Notes under the pieces: generated by a model
Seen by the model: only the letters and a program-made list of their open reading frames with translations
The model's database searches: none
What the model was told of the DNA's origin: nothing
Shown: piece by piece, positions 1-8,068 of the stretch
Position numbering within the stretch: the first letter of the stretch is position 1
Layout: each line of letters starts with the position of its first letter
Program-made: the position numbers and the translations under genes
Assembly: GCA_947475275.1 (NCBI GenBank)
Contig: CANJNE010000001.1
Location: 1-44,896 of the forward strand
Direction: 5' to 3'
Length of the DNA stretch: 44,896 nucleotides
DNA from: Flavobacteriales bacterium
GTDB lineage: Bacteria; Bacteroidota; Bacteroidia; Flavobacteriales_D; Crocinitomicaceae

Positions 1-1072
1 AAATGGCGAACAAATACATATTTTTGATACAAAAAAGGAAAACAACCTCATCATTCATCTGAGTGAAAAGTTACCATTCGATGTTTCTGCAACTTTTAAA
101 GCTCATGTAAATGAGAAAAATCGAAACAGTTCTGCATCAAACCATTCGGCAACACATCTTTTACATCATGCTTTGCGATCTGTTTTAGGAAAACATGTCG
201 AACAAAAAGGCTCACTAGTAACTCCAGAATATTTACGTTTTGATTTTTCACACTTTTCAAAAGTTACGGATGAACAATTGGCTGAGGTTGAACAATTGGT
301 AACGCGAGAAATCCATCAAAATATTCTTTTGGATGAACGCAGAAATACGCCAATTGAGGATGCTAAAGCAATGGGAGCAATGGCGCTTTTTGGAGAAAAA
401 TATGGTGATGCTGTAAGGGTTATTAAATTTGGAGATTCAGTTGAGTTATGTGGAGGAACACATGTTCCTTCAACCGGAAAAATAGGACTTTTTAAAATTA
501 TTACTGAAACAGCCGTAGCAGCAGGAGTAAGAAGAATTGAGGCCATTACCTCTGAGGTGGCTGAAAAATATTTTAAAGAAAAGGCTGATATCCTTGATAA
601 CATTTCTAGTACCTTAAAGAACCCTAAAGACCTTGTTAAAGCTGTTGAGGATTTAATATCTAAAAACAATCATTTATCGAAAGAAATAGAGATTCTTCAA
701 CGCGAAAAAGCGATGCATGTGAAAGGAGAATTGAAGTCAAAGATTGAAAATATCAATGGTATCCAATTCTTAGGTACAACTGTTAATTTGGACGGTGGAT
801 CTATCAAAGATATTTTATTCCAATTAAAGGGAGAAATGGATAATTTCATTGGCGTTATTGGTGGGAATGAAGGAGAAAAATGTACAATCAGTATTATTGT
901 TTCAGATTCAATTATTACCTCCCATGGATTGAATGCAGGAAATCTAGTGCGTGAGGTCGCTAAACATATCCAGGGCGGTGGTGGTGGTCAGCCGTTTTTC
1001 GCAACAGCTGGCGGAAAAAATGTAAACGGTCTGAACACTGCAATTGAAGAAGTGAAATCGAAAATATTGTAA
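1..1072 (+). CDS. alaS: Alanine--tRNA ligase, C-terminal part (5' end outside window)
   Basis: This is the editing and C-terminal part of alanyl-tRNA synthetase, which charges tRNA-Ala and hydrolyses mischarged Ser- and Gly-tRNA. The frame is open from base 2, so the aminoacylation domain lies upstream of the window. The editing-site zinc ligands are visible as HSATH (about bases 143-157) and CGGTH (449-463). The C-Ala domain carries the glycine run QGGGGGQ near the end, typical of the DHHA1 region. An in-frame TTG at 173 lies inside the HxxxH region of the editing domain and is not a real start. The stop lies 3 bases from the stop of the convergent flippase gene. Identification is firm. Confidence 0.97.
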   Translation, partial: NGEQIHIFDTKKENNLIIHLSEKLPFDVSATFKAHVNEKNRNSSASNHSATHLLHHALRSVLGKHVEQKGSLVTPEYLRFDFSHFSKVTDEQLAEVEQLVTREIHQNILLDERRNTPIEDAKAMGAMALFGEKYGDAVRVIKFGDSVELCGGTHVPSTGKIGLFKIITETAVAAGVRRIEAITSEVAEKYFKEKADILDNISSTLKNPKDLVKAVEDLISKNNHLSKEIEILQREKAMHVKGELKSKIENINGIQFLGTTVNLDGGSIKDILFQLKGEMDNFIGVIGGNEGEKCTISIIVSDSIITSHGLNAGNLVREVAKHIQGGGGGQPFFATAGGKNVNGLNTAIEEVKSKIL

Positions 1073-1075
1073 TGA

Positions 1076-2578
1076 TTATTTTTTATTGACCGGTAATTTT
1101 TGAACAACAAAAACCAATCCTTTTTTAAAATAATTGATGCTTTCTGGTTCCAATTTAAAGATATAAATTGGAACGCAAAATATGGCAACAAATATTATTA
1201 ACTGAACCGCCAAATCCAGCCAATCATTGGCAATCCAATCGTGAACAATGTAGCCTAAAAACAGAGTTATAAAAGCCAATACAATCATTAATATTTGATT
1301 CCAATTAAAAGGGTGTATTTTAAATGCAGCATACACAAAAATTAATCTACCAACATTATAGACAATTAGAGCAATTGAAGTTGAAATGGCGGCTCCTGGA
1401 ATTCCCCATATTGGAATAAAATAGAGATTTAAAACGAATACGCATACAATCAAAAATAAGGTAAACAAAATGTCGTATTTGTATTTTTTAGAGGTTGTAA
1501 AAATAGAACTGTTCAAACCACCATACATATCAATCAGACGCCCCATCATTAAAAAGAAAAACACCCATATTCCAGGTTGAAATTCAGGTTTTAAAAACCC
1601 AAACAGCAAATCAATATTCATCCAAATTACACAGAAAATAGCCAAACCAATGAAAAGCGAAACAGAACTTACTTTGGTGTACAACTCTTTCATTTTGTCC
1701 ATTTGACGGTGCTTCCAACAATCTGCAATCATTGGCGAACTAATTCTGACTAAGGACTTATACGGAACTTGCAGAGCGCTGGCCAAAAAGATAACTGTAC
1801 TGTATACACCTGTGGCCTTCAATCCTAACATTTGTGCAATCATCATGATATCCATTGAATTGACCAAAACGGTGCCCAATGTATTAATATAGTTAAAAGC
1901 AGAAAATTGAAATATTATTTTGCGAAAGCGTTTTGAAATATCAATGTGTTTGGGTGAAATATGTAGCTCTCCTAATCGATATAAATATGCAAGAAGTATC
2001 ATTGTTGGTAATACATAAATTAAACTCTGCAATGCAACGAATACATCAAAAGTCAGCCAACCAAAATACAACATGAATAGCAAGATGGTCATCGCCAATC
2101 TTAGTACAATTTCTAACGCAAAAACAGCGACAATATTCCTGTAAAAACTCCTAAGGTATATCTCAAGGACCATGAATAGCACATAGGCAATGCCTATAGG
2201 AATAATCCAATAATAATACTCAAGAAAAAGAGGCGATCGTATTTTATAAAGCTCAACAATTTGGGGTTGAAATATAAAGGTGGCAATCGAACATAAAAGA
2301 ATACCTAAACCTGAAATCAGCAACATCAGCAATAAAAAACCATGGTGTTTTTTAGATTCGTTTTTGAAAAACGGCAAAAATTTCCAGGTCGAATAAACAG
2401 TCCCTAAATTTGCAAATTGAGCGAAAAGTGTTCCTACAGATACAACAAGATTAACTAACCCTATTTGTTCTGTCGATAAAATTATTAGGAATAAAACCCC
2501 TTTATTAAGGTAACCAATGACGATTCCAAAATAAGAAATCATCATTGTACGAAAGGCATCTTTTTGGACTAATCCCAT
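1076..2578 (-). CDS. Wzx-like oligosaccharide flippase (MATE/MVF superfamily)
   Basis: This is a polytopic inner-membrane protein of about 500 residues with roughly 12-14 hydrophobic segments spread over its whole length and short charged loops. That is the architecture of polysaccharide biosynthesis/flippase proteins, which turn lipid-linked glycans across the inner membrane. It is divergent from the glycosyltransferase and pseudaminic acid genes, so the likely cargo is the glycan made there; this is inference from position. The start is uncertain: a TTG at 2623 and an ATG at 2599 are upstream in frame, but the ATG at 2578 begins a sequence (MGLVQKDAF) that leads directly into the first membrane segment. 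No strong ribosome binding site separates the options. Confidence 0.85.
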   Translation of the reverse strand: MGLVQKDAFRTMMISYFGIVIGYLNKGVLFLIILSTEQIGLVNLVVSVGTLFAQFANLGTVYSTWKFLPFFKNESKKHHGFLLLMLLISGLGILLCSIATFIFQPQIVELYKIRSPLFLEYYYWIIPIGIAYVLFMVLEIYLRSFYRNIVAVFALEIVLRLAMTILLFMLYFGWLTFDVFVALQSLIYVLPTMILLAYLYRLGELHISPKHIDISKRFRKIIFQFSAFNYINTLGTVLVNSMDIMMIAQMLGLKATGVYSTVIFLASALQVPYKSLVRISSPMIADCWKHRQMDKMKELYTKVSSVSLFIGLAIFCVIWMNIDLLFGFLKPEFQPGIWVFFFLMMGRLIDMYGGLNSSIFTTSKKYKYDILFTLFLIVCVFVLNLYFIPIWGIPGAAISTSIALIVYNVGRLIFVYAAFKIHPFNWNQILMIVLAFITLFLGYIVHDWIANDWLDLAVQLIIFVAIFCVPIYIFKLEPESINYFKKGLVFVVQKLPVNKK

Positions 2579-2642
2579 TGCATTATAACATTCGACCATG
2601 AAATTAAGTAAATTATTGCTCAAGAAAGCTAAAGGAATAATG

Positions 2643-2676
2643 TTGAAGGATTAAATAGCGGAAATTGGTATATTTG
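2643..2676 (+). promoter_or_regulatory. Putative Bacteroidota-type promoter for the glycan/Pse operon
   Basis: TATATTTG at 2669-2676 matches the Bacteroidota -7 consensus TAnnTTTG exactly. A TTG at 2643-2645 sits 23 bases upstream as a -33 candidate, at the long end of the accepted spacing. The -7 box lies 19 bases before the ATG of the GT2 gene. The call rests on consensus matching only, and such boxes also occur by chance in this AT-rich DNA. Confidence 0.35.
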
Positions 2677-2695
2677 AAACGAATTTATCCTGAAA

Positions 2696-3598
2696 ATGCT
2701 CAAAACTTCTATTATAATTTGCACCTACAATAGAGAGGCCTATCTTCCGAAGTGTCTAGAACATCTTCGATTACAAAACGCCGAACCTAAAAGTTTTGAA
2801 ATAGTCCTCATCAACAACAATTCAACGGATAATACAGACTCCATTTGTAAAGAATTTAAACAAAACAATCCCGATCTTAATATTACTTATGTTGTTGAAA
2901 CAACTCCTGGTCTTTCTGCCGCACGGAATTGTGGCATTGAAAATTCAAAAGGCGAAATTCTTTGTTTTATTGATGACGATGGTTTTGCAGTAGCTGAATA
3001 TGTCAAGATCATACAGAACTACGCAAATAATGAAGACTATACTGACTTTATTTCATTTGGAGGTAAAGTAATTCCATGTTACAATGAGGGAAAGGACCCG
3101 AAATGGTTGTCGAAATATATCGATGGTGTGGTTTCAAAGGTTGATTTGGGAGAACAAGTAAAAGATTTCGATAAAAAATACCCTGCAGGATGCAACATGA
3201 TTTTCAGAAGAAAATTCTTTGAAGAATATGGAGGATTTAATGCTGATTTGCATACAAGAGGAGACGACAAGTTTGTTTTTGATAAACTTAAAAAAGCGGG
3301 TCTAAAAACTTTGTACATTCCTGAACTCAAGGTCGAGCATTTTATTGACGATTATCGACTTGAAGCGACGTTCATAAAACGCCTTTCAAAAATTATTGGC
3401 CAAAGTGAGGCTATTCGACTTAGAAATGAATCCATTATTCTGAAAGTTTTAAAATTTGGTGAATACCTTTTTAAATTTGGTGCAGCTTGTATTCTAGGAT
3501 TAGGTTTTCTTTTTCAAGGAGCACCTGCAAAGACAAAATTCATTTTGATGGTGCGGTGGTATGTTATTCTGGGGTTCTTTATTAAATCGAAAATTTAA
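2696..3598 (+). CDS. Glycosyltransferase family 2
   Basis: This is a GT-A fold glycosyltransferase of 300 residues. The N-terminus has the typical SIIICTYNR strand, followed by an NNNSTDNT element and the metal- and nucleotide-sugar-binding acidic cluster DDD at residues 93-95. A further conserved acidic region (RGDD, about residue 188) precedes a probable acceptor-binding part. The C-terminus has one or two hydrophobic segments (about 255-295) that probably anchor it to the inner membrane. It is the first gene of the plus-strand run leading into the pseudaminic acid genes and is followed 11 bases later by the DUF115-like gene. The donor and acceptor sugars cannot be read from the sequence. 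Confidence 0.92.
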   Translation: MLKTSIIICTYNREAYLPKCLEHLRLQNAEPKSFEIVLINNNSTDNTDSICKEFKQNNPDLNITYVVETTPGLSAARNCGIENSKGEILCFIDDDGFAVAEYVKIIQNYANNEDYTDFISFGGKVIPCYNEGKDPKWLSKYIDGVVSKVDLGEQVKDFDKKYPAGCNMIFRRKFFEEYGGFNADLHTRGDDKFVFDKLKKAGLKTLYIPELKVEHFIDDYRLEATFIKRLSKIIGQSEAIRLRNESIILKVLKFGEYLFKFGAACILGLGFLFQGAPAKTKFILMVRWYVILGFFIKSKI

Positions 3599-3609
3599 GA
3601 ACTTTATTA

Positions 3610-4485
3610 ATGATGCTTAAATTCTTGAATAACATAGGAAAAACAGGACTATCGGTAATTAAATTGTTCTTCTTCACGAAATGGTTCGGATTGTTAAACC
3701 ATAGAACAAATAAAAAAACATGTCTGATATTAGGGAATGGCCCTACCCTATTAACAAGTATTGAAAAATATAAAAAATTAGGAACCAAGCTCGATCTATT
3801 TTGTGTAAACAACTTCGCATGCACATCGCAATACGAAGATCTTAAACCTGAATTCTATATTCTTCAAGCGCCACAATTTTTTCTAGATGATGACAAACTT
3901 TCGACGTTTTATATCGAACAGCGGCGAACGCTCTTTAACCACATCCAAACAAAAACAAATTGGGATATTTTTCTTGTGATACCCGTAAAGGCAAAAAAAT
4001 CAACTGCATTCAATCAGCTACTAGCTTCTAATGAACATTTAAAGCCATTGTACTTCAACGACACTGCAATTGAAGGATTTTCTTTCATTAAAAGATTTTG
4101 TTTCAATAATAGTTTAGGTATGCCGAGACCGCACAACGTATTGATTCCAAGCTTGATGAATGCAATAAATATTGGTTTTAAGGAAATCTATATCGTTGGC
4201 GCTGATCATTCTTGGTTAGGCGAAATCGCTGTTAACGATAAAAACGAAGCACTCGTGCATCAAAAGCATTTTTATGATGAGACAAGCTCAAAGCCTGAAA
4301 AAATGCAAGATTATATTCATAGGCCAAGGCGTTTGCATGAAATCATAAACAAATTTTATTTGACATTTCTCGGCTATTGGGAAATCAAGGAATATTCAGA
4401 AAAAAAAGGTGTTCACGTAATAAATGCCAGCGAAACTTCAATGATTGATGCTTTCGAAAGAAGAAGTTTGGAATCATTAAAATAA
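3610..4485 (+). CDS. DUF115/Maf-like Rossmann-fold protein, candidate glycosyltransferase
   Basis: This 291-residue protein has an N-terminal LILGNGPTL motif, then a segment ending in FCVNNFA and, near residue 190, a second Rossmann-like strand with YIVGADHSW. This pattern resembles DUF115/MptE-like proteins and more distantly the motility-associated factors (Maf) and GT42 sialyltransferases, which use a similar GNGPSL loop to bind a CMP-sugar. It sits directly before pseB. Maf proteins attach pseudaminic acid to flagellin in Campylobacter and Aeromonas, so a role in transferring Pse is plausible here, but that is inference. Two adjacent ATGs (3610 and 3613) are both possible starts. The domain assignment is by eye and moderately sure. 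Confidence 0.7.
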   Translation: MMLKFLNNIGKTGLSVIKLFFFTKWFGLLNHRTNKKTCLILGNGPTLLTSIEKYKKLGTKLDLFCVNNFACTSQYEDLKPEFYILQAPQFFLDDDKLSTFYIEQRRTLFNHIQTKTNWDIFLVIPVKAKKSTAFNQLLASNEHLKPLYFNDTAIEGFSFIKRFCFNNSLGMPRPHNVLIPSLMNAINIGFKEIYIVGADHSWLGEIAVNDKNEALVHQKHFYDETSSKPEKMQDYIHRPRRLHEIINKFYLTFLGYWEIKEYSEKKGVHVINASETSMIDAFERRSLESLK

Positions 4486-4486
4486 A

Positions 4487-4517
4487 TTGAACCACAAAAT
4501 TCTTTTTGGTATCTTTA
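4487..4517 (+). promoter_or_regulatory. Possible internal promoter upstream of pseB
   Basis: TATCTTTA at 4510-4517 differs from the TAnnTTTG -7 box only at the last base, and TTG at 4487-4489 lies 20 bases upstream. It would place transcription start a few bases before the GTG at 4535 and so fits the later pseB start. Evidence is weak. Confidence 0.22.
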
Positions 4518-4534
4518 CCCATCAAATTTTAAGC

Positions 4535-5545
4535 GTGAAAGACAAATCAATTCTAATTACCGGCGGAACTGGTTCTCTAGGAAAAGCATTAACGGCTCAC
4601 ATTTTAAAAAACCATCCTGAAGTCAAACGACTTGTTATTTTTAGCCGTGACGAACAAAAGCAGTTCGAAATGGAACAAGAATTTCCGCACAAAACTTATC
4701 CCCAAATACGCTATTTCATAGGTGACGTTAGGGACCAAGAACGACTGGAAAGGGCATTCACAGATATTGATTATGTTATTCACGCAGCTGCAATGAAACA
4801 TGTTCATATTGCAGAATACAATCCTGACGAATGTGTAAAAACAAATGTTGGAGGTGCTGAGAATGTAATTAAAGCTGCCTTAAAAACAAATGTAGAAAAT
4901 GTTGTTGCACTGTCAACAGACAAAGCTTGCGCACCAATTAACCTTTATGGCGCAACAAAATTAACCTCAGATAAGTTATTTGTTGCTGCAAACAATATAA
5001 AAGGAAAACAAAACATCAAGTTTTCTGTCGTTAGATATGGTAACGTGATGGGATCGAATGGTTCGGTAATTCCTTTTTTCATCAAAAAGAAAAAACAAGA
5101 CGGCGTACTACCGATTACTGTAGAAAGTATGACCCGTTTCAATATTACCCTTCAAGGTGGTGTAGACATGGTTATGCATGCTCTTAAAAATGCTTGGGGT
5201 GGAGAAATTTTTGTTCCGAAAATTCCTTCATACAAAATTACCGATGTTGCAGAGGCTATTGGTCCTAATTGCGAAAAACCTGTTATCGGAATTCGTCCTG
5301 GAGAAAAAATACATGAGGAAATGATTACCTCATCAGATTCCTTTTTCACATACGATCTCGGTAAATATTACGCAATAATACCTCAAACTCCACATTGGAA
5401 TGTGAATGAATTCACGAATTTTTTCAATGCTGTTAAAGTCGAGAACGGTTTTTCTTACAATTCATTGAATAATACCGAGTGGGAAAGTATTGATTCACTG
5501 AGAAACCTCATAAAATTACATGTCGATCCAACATTTGAAGTTTGA
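4535..5545 (+). CDS. pseB: UDP-N-acetylglucosamine 4,6-dehydratase (inverting), pseudaminic acid step 1
   Basis: PseB converts UDP-GlcNAc to the 4-keto-6-deoxy-L-arabino sugar, the entry step to pseudaminic acid. It is an extended short-chain dehydrogenase: the NADP-binding GGTGSLG motif is at the N-terminus, and the catalytic T-D-K / YGATK pair occurs in STDKA...NLYGATK. A longer frame begins with TTG at 4487, but GTG at 4535 gives MKDKSILITGG, the usual PseB N-terminus, and a length of 336 residues that matches the family. Its stop overlaps the ATG of pseC by one base (TGATG), indicating translational coupling. Identification is supported by the whole downstream gene set. Confidence 0.93.
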   Translation: MKDKSILITGGTGSLGKALTAHILKNHPEVKRLVIFSRDEQKQFEMEQEFPHKTYPQIRYFIGDVRDQERLERAFTDIDYVIHAAAMKHVHIAEYNPDECVKTNVGGAENVIKAALKTNVENVVALSTDKACAPINLYGATKLTSDKLFVAANNIKGKQNIKFSVVRYGNVMGSNGSVIPFFIKKKKQDGVLPITVESMTRFNITLQGGVDMVMHALKNAWGGEIFVPKIPSYKITDVAEAIGPNCEKPVIGIRPGEKIHEEMITSSDSFFTYDLGKYYAIIPQTPHWNVNEFTNFFNAVKVENGFSYNSLNNTEWESIDSLRNLIKLHVDPTFEV

Positions 5546-6732
5546 TGAATCCAATTCCATACGGTAGGCAAGAAATAACAAAGGAAGATATAGAAGCTGT
5601 TGTTGAAGCACTTCAATCCGATTATTTAACGCAAGGTCCGCTTATCAAAGCGTTTGAGGACCAGTTTGCATCTTATACCGGTGCAAAATACGCTGTGGCT
5701 TTGAGTAATGGGACAGCAGCGCTGCACCTTTCCGTAATGGCATTAGGAATTCAAAAAGACGAATACGTAATTTGTACTCCGCTCACTTTTGCTGCTTCGG
5801 TAAATTGTGTTAAATATTGTGGCGGAAATGTTTTGTTCGCAGATATCGATCCTGAAACTTACCTGATGGATCTTTCTCACGCAGATCAATTGATAAAAGC
5901 AAATCCCGATAAAAAAATTGTGGGTATTATTCCTGTTGATTTTGCTGGTCGTGTAGTTGATTTAAATGGATTTAGAGCATTTGCCGATAACAATAATTTA
6001 TGGTTACTAGAAGACGCATGTCATGCCCCGGGCGGCTACAATGAATCGAAAGATCAAACCGCAGGTGGAGGTGTAGCTGATTTATCTATTTTTTCATTTC
6101 ATCCTGTAAAGCACATCGCTACAGGTGAAGGAGGTATGATCACAACCAATGATAAAGATTTATATGAAAAATTGTTGGTGCTTCGAACCCATGGTATTAC
6201 TAGAAATGATGAACTTTTTCAAAATGATTTAGTCCTAGCAAATGGTAACGCAAAAGAAGACCATAATGATTATCCCGCTTGGTACATGGAAATGCAGGAG
6301 TTGGGATACAATTACAGAATTACTGATTTTCAGTCCGCATTAGGAATCTCTCAATTGAAAAGAGCAGATCAAAACCTGGAGAAACGAAAAGCTATCGCAA
6401 GTAAATATGTTTCAGCTTTAGCTGGACAAAAAGGGATTATTCGCATTCAAGCTTTTAATGAAGGACACGCATATCACCTTATGGTTTTGGAAGTAGAGGA
6501 CAGAAGAGGACTATATGATTATTTAAGAAAACAAAATATTTTTTGTCAAATTCATTATTTCCCGGTACATCTTATGCCTTATTACAAGCAATTTGGATGG
6601 AAGGAAGGTGATTTACCACATGCTGAAAAATACTATTCTCAATGCATTAGTATTCCAATGTTTCCGACATTGGCAATGACAGATGTCAACACTATTATCG
6701 AATTGATAAAAACCTATTACGATAACTTGTAA
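5545..6732 (+). CDS. pseC: UDP-4-amino-4,6-dideoxy-N-acetyl-beta-L-altrosamine transaminase
   Basis: PseC is the PLP-dependent aminotransferase that aminates C4 of the PseB product. The protein (395 residues) belongs to the DegT/DnrJ/EryC1 family. The PLP-binding Lys is residue 189 in the motif SFHPVKHIATGEGG, and the cofactor-contacting LLEDACHAPGG motif precedes it. The N-terminus IPYGRQEITKEDI is typical of PseC. The ATG at 5545 overlaps the pseB stop; an in-frame TTG one codon earlier is disregarded. The product goes to the acetyltransferase domain of the fused pseG-pseH gene downstream. Confidence 0.94.
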   Translation: MNPIPYGRQEITKEDIEAVVEALQSDYLTQGPLIKAFEDQFASYTGAKYAVALSNGTAALHLSVMALGIQKDEYVICTPLTFAASVNCVKYCGGNVLFADIDPETYLMDLSHADQLIKANPDKKIVGIIPVDFAGRVVDLNGFRAFADNNNLWLLEDACHAPGGYNESKDQTAGGGVADLSIFSFHPVKHIATGEGGMITTNDKDLYEKLLVLRTHGITRNDELFQNDLVLANGNAKEDHNDYPAWYMEMQELGYNYRITDFQSALGISQLKRADQNLEKRKAIASKYVSALAGQKGIIRIQAFNEGHAYHLMVLEVEDRRGLYDYLRKQNIFCQIHYFPVHLMPYYKQFGWKEGDLPHAEKYYSQCISIPMFPTLAMTDVNTIIELIKTYYDNL

Positions 6733-6742
6733 AAAATTTATA

Positions 6743-7372
6743 ATGTCACAAAACAATTTCAAAACTGAACAAGAAGCTTTTTGGGCTGGGGAATTTGGAA
6801 ACGAATACATTGGTCGCAATAATAGCGAACAACTTTTAGCTTCGAATTTGCACCTTTTCAGTTCGGCATTAAAACAATTGGGAAAGCTGGAAACTTGTGT
6901 TGAATTTGGCGCCAACATTGGAATGAATCTAAAAGCATTGCAGATGTTGTATCCTGGAGTTCACATGCAAGGAATTGAAATCAATTCAACAGCTGCTTCA
7001 GAACTTGCCCAAGTTATAGGTGAAGAAAACGTTCACAATTGCTCTATTTTTGATGTTGATTTGAACCAAAAGGCAGAATTGTCTTTCATTAAAGGTGTAC
7101 TCATTCATATCAATCCGGAGCATTTGCAAAATGTTTATGAGAAACTCTATACCTCTTCAGAAAAATTCATTTTAATAGCTGAATATTACAACCCATCACC
7201 TGTAGCAATTCCTTATAGAGGGCACATGGATAGACTTTTTAAAAGAGATTTTGCTGGAGAAATGCTAGATAGGTATCCTGATTTAGAATTGGTAGATTAT
7301 GGATTCGCTTATCGTCGCGACCCAGCATTTCCTCAGGATGATATCACTTGGTTCTTGATGCGAAAAAATTGA
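6743..7372 (+). CDS. Pseudaminic acid biosynthesis-associated methylase (SAM-dependent)
   Basis: This is a 209-residue class I methyltransferase-like protein. The N-terminal EQEAFWAGEFG...YIGRN segment is characteristic of the methylase family found in pseudaminic acid clusters (TIGR03587). The SAM-binding loop is CVEFGANIGMN, and a later GVLIHINPEHL segment corresponds to the post-I motifs. It lies 10 bases after pseC and 6 bases before pseF, in the same operon. It probably methylates Pse, a Pse derivative or a neighbouring glycan residue; the exact substrate is unknown for the family. Confidence 0.85.
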   Translation: MSQNNFKTEQEAFWAGEFGNEYIGRNNSEQLLASNLHLFSSALKQLGKLETCVEFGANIGMNLKALQMLYPGVHMQGIEINSTAASELAQVIGEENVHNCSIFDVDLNQKAELSFIKGVLIHINPEHLQNVYEKLYTSSEKFILIAEYYNPSPVAIPYRGHMDRLFKRDFAGEMLDRYPDLELVDYGFAYRRDPAFPQDDITWFLMRKN

Positions 7373-7378
7373 TTTCAA

Positions 7379-8068
7379 ATGAAAATTGCCATCATACCTG
7401 CAAGAGGTGGAAGCAAGAGAATTCCTAATAAGAATATTAAATTGTTCCATGGCAAACCCATTATTGCATACGCAATTGAAAATACGCTTAATTCAGGATT
7501 ATTTGATGAGGTATTTGTTTCAACAGACGATTTAAAAATTGCCGAAATTGCGCAAAATCTGGGTGCAACAGTCCCTGTTTTTCGTTCTTCTGAAAATGCA
7601 GACGATTTTGCAACCACATCTGACGTACTGATTGAAGTATTGGAGTATTATAATGGGTTAGGTCTAAAACTACAAACAGCTTGTTGTATTTATCCTACTA
7701 CGCCTTTGTTAACGCCAATTGATTTAATCGCTGCCAATGATATTTTTTACAAAGAAAAATACGATGTGCTATTGTCCTGCGTTGCTTTCGATTCTCCGAT
7801 ACAAAGAGCATTTGAGTTAAATACTGCATCGGAAGTCATTTTAAGAGAACCACAGTTCATCAATATGCGTTCACAAGATCTTCCTAAGACCTATCACGAT
7901 GCAGGAGCATTTTATTTTTTTGATGTGAATACATTTCTTCAAAATAGGTCACTTTGGCTAGGTAGGATTGGCGCTCACCCCCTACCTGATTCAAAAGTTC
8001 AAGATATTGATACCCTCGAGGATTGGAAATTGGCAGAAATAAAATTCCAACTTCTAAATAATGAATAG
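7379..8068 (+). CDS. pseF: Pseudaminic acid cytidylyltransferase
   Basis: PseF activates pseudaminic acid with CTP to give CMP-Pse, the donor for transferases. The nucleotide-binding motif PARGGSKRIPNKNIK occupies residues 7-21, as in NeuA/PseF. A YPTTPLL segment and the DAGAFYFF motif further on fit PseF; the latter distinguishes it from many NeuA enzymes. Length (229 residues) is normal. Its last 8 bases overlap the start of the pseG-pseH fusion, so translation is probably coupled. It acts in the cytoplasm as the last biosynthetic step, after PseI. Confidence 0.94.
   Translation: MKIAIIPARGGSKRIPNKNIKLFHGKPIIAYAIENTLNSGLFDEVFVSTDDLKIAEIAQNLGATVPVFRSSENADDFATTSDVLIEVLEYYNGLGLKLQTACCIYPTTPLLTPIDLIAANDIFYKEKYDVLLSCVAFDSPIQRAFELNTASEVILREPQFINMRSQDLPKTYHDAGAFYFFDVNTFLQNRSLWLGRIGAHPLPDSKVQDIDTLEDWKLAEIKFQLLNNE

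Noticed and set aside
173-1072. A free-standing 299-residue protein starting at TTG 173
   Set aside because: The frame is open to base 2, and the upstream residues contain the AlaRS editing motif HSATH; it is the truncated alaS gene.
3610-4485. Calling the DUF115-like protein a sialyltransferase (GT42)
   Set aside because: The GNGP loop is shared, but the remaining GT42 motifs are not convincingly visible by eye, and the locus makes pseudaminic rather than sialic acid.
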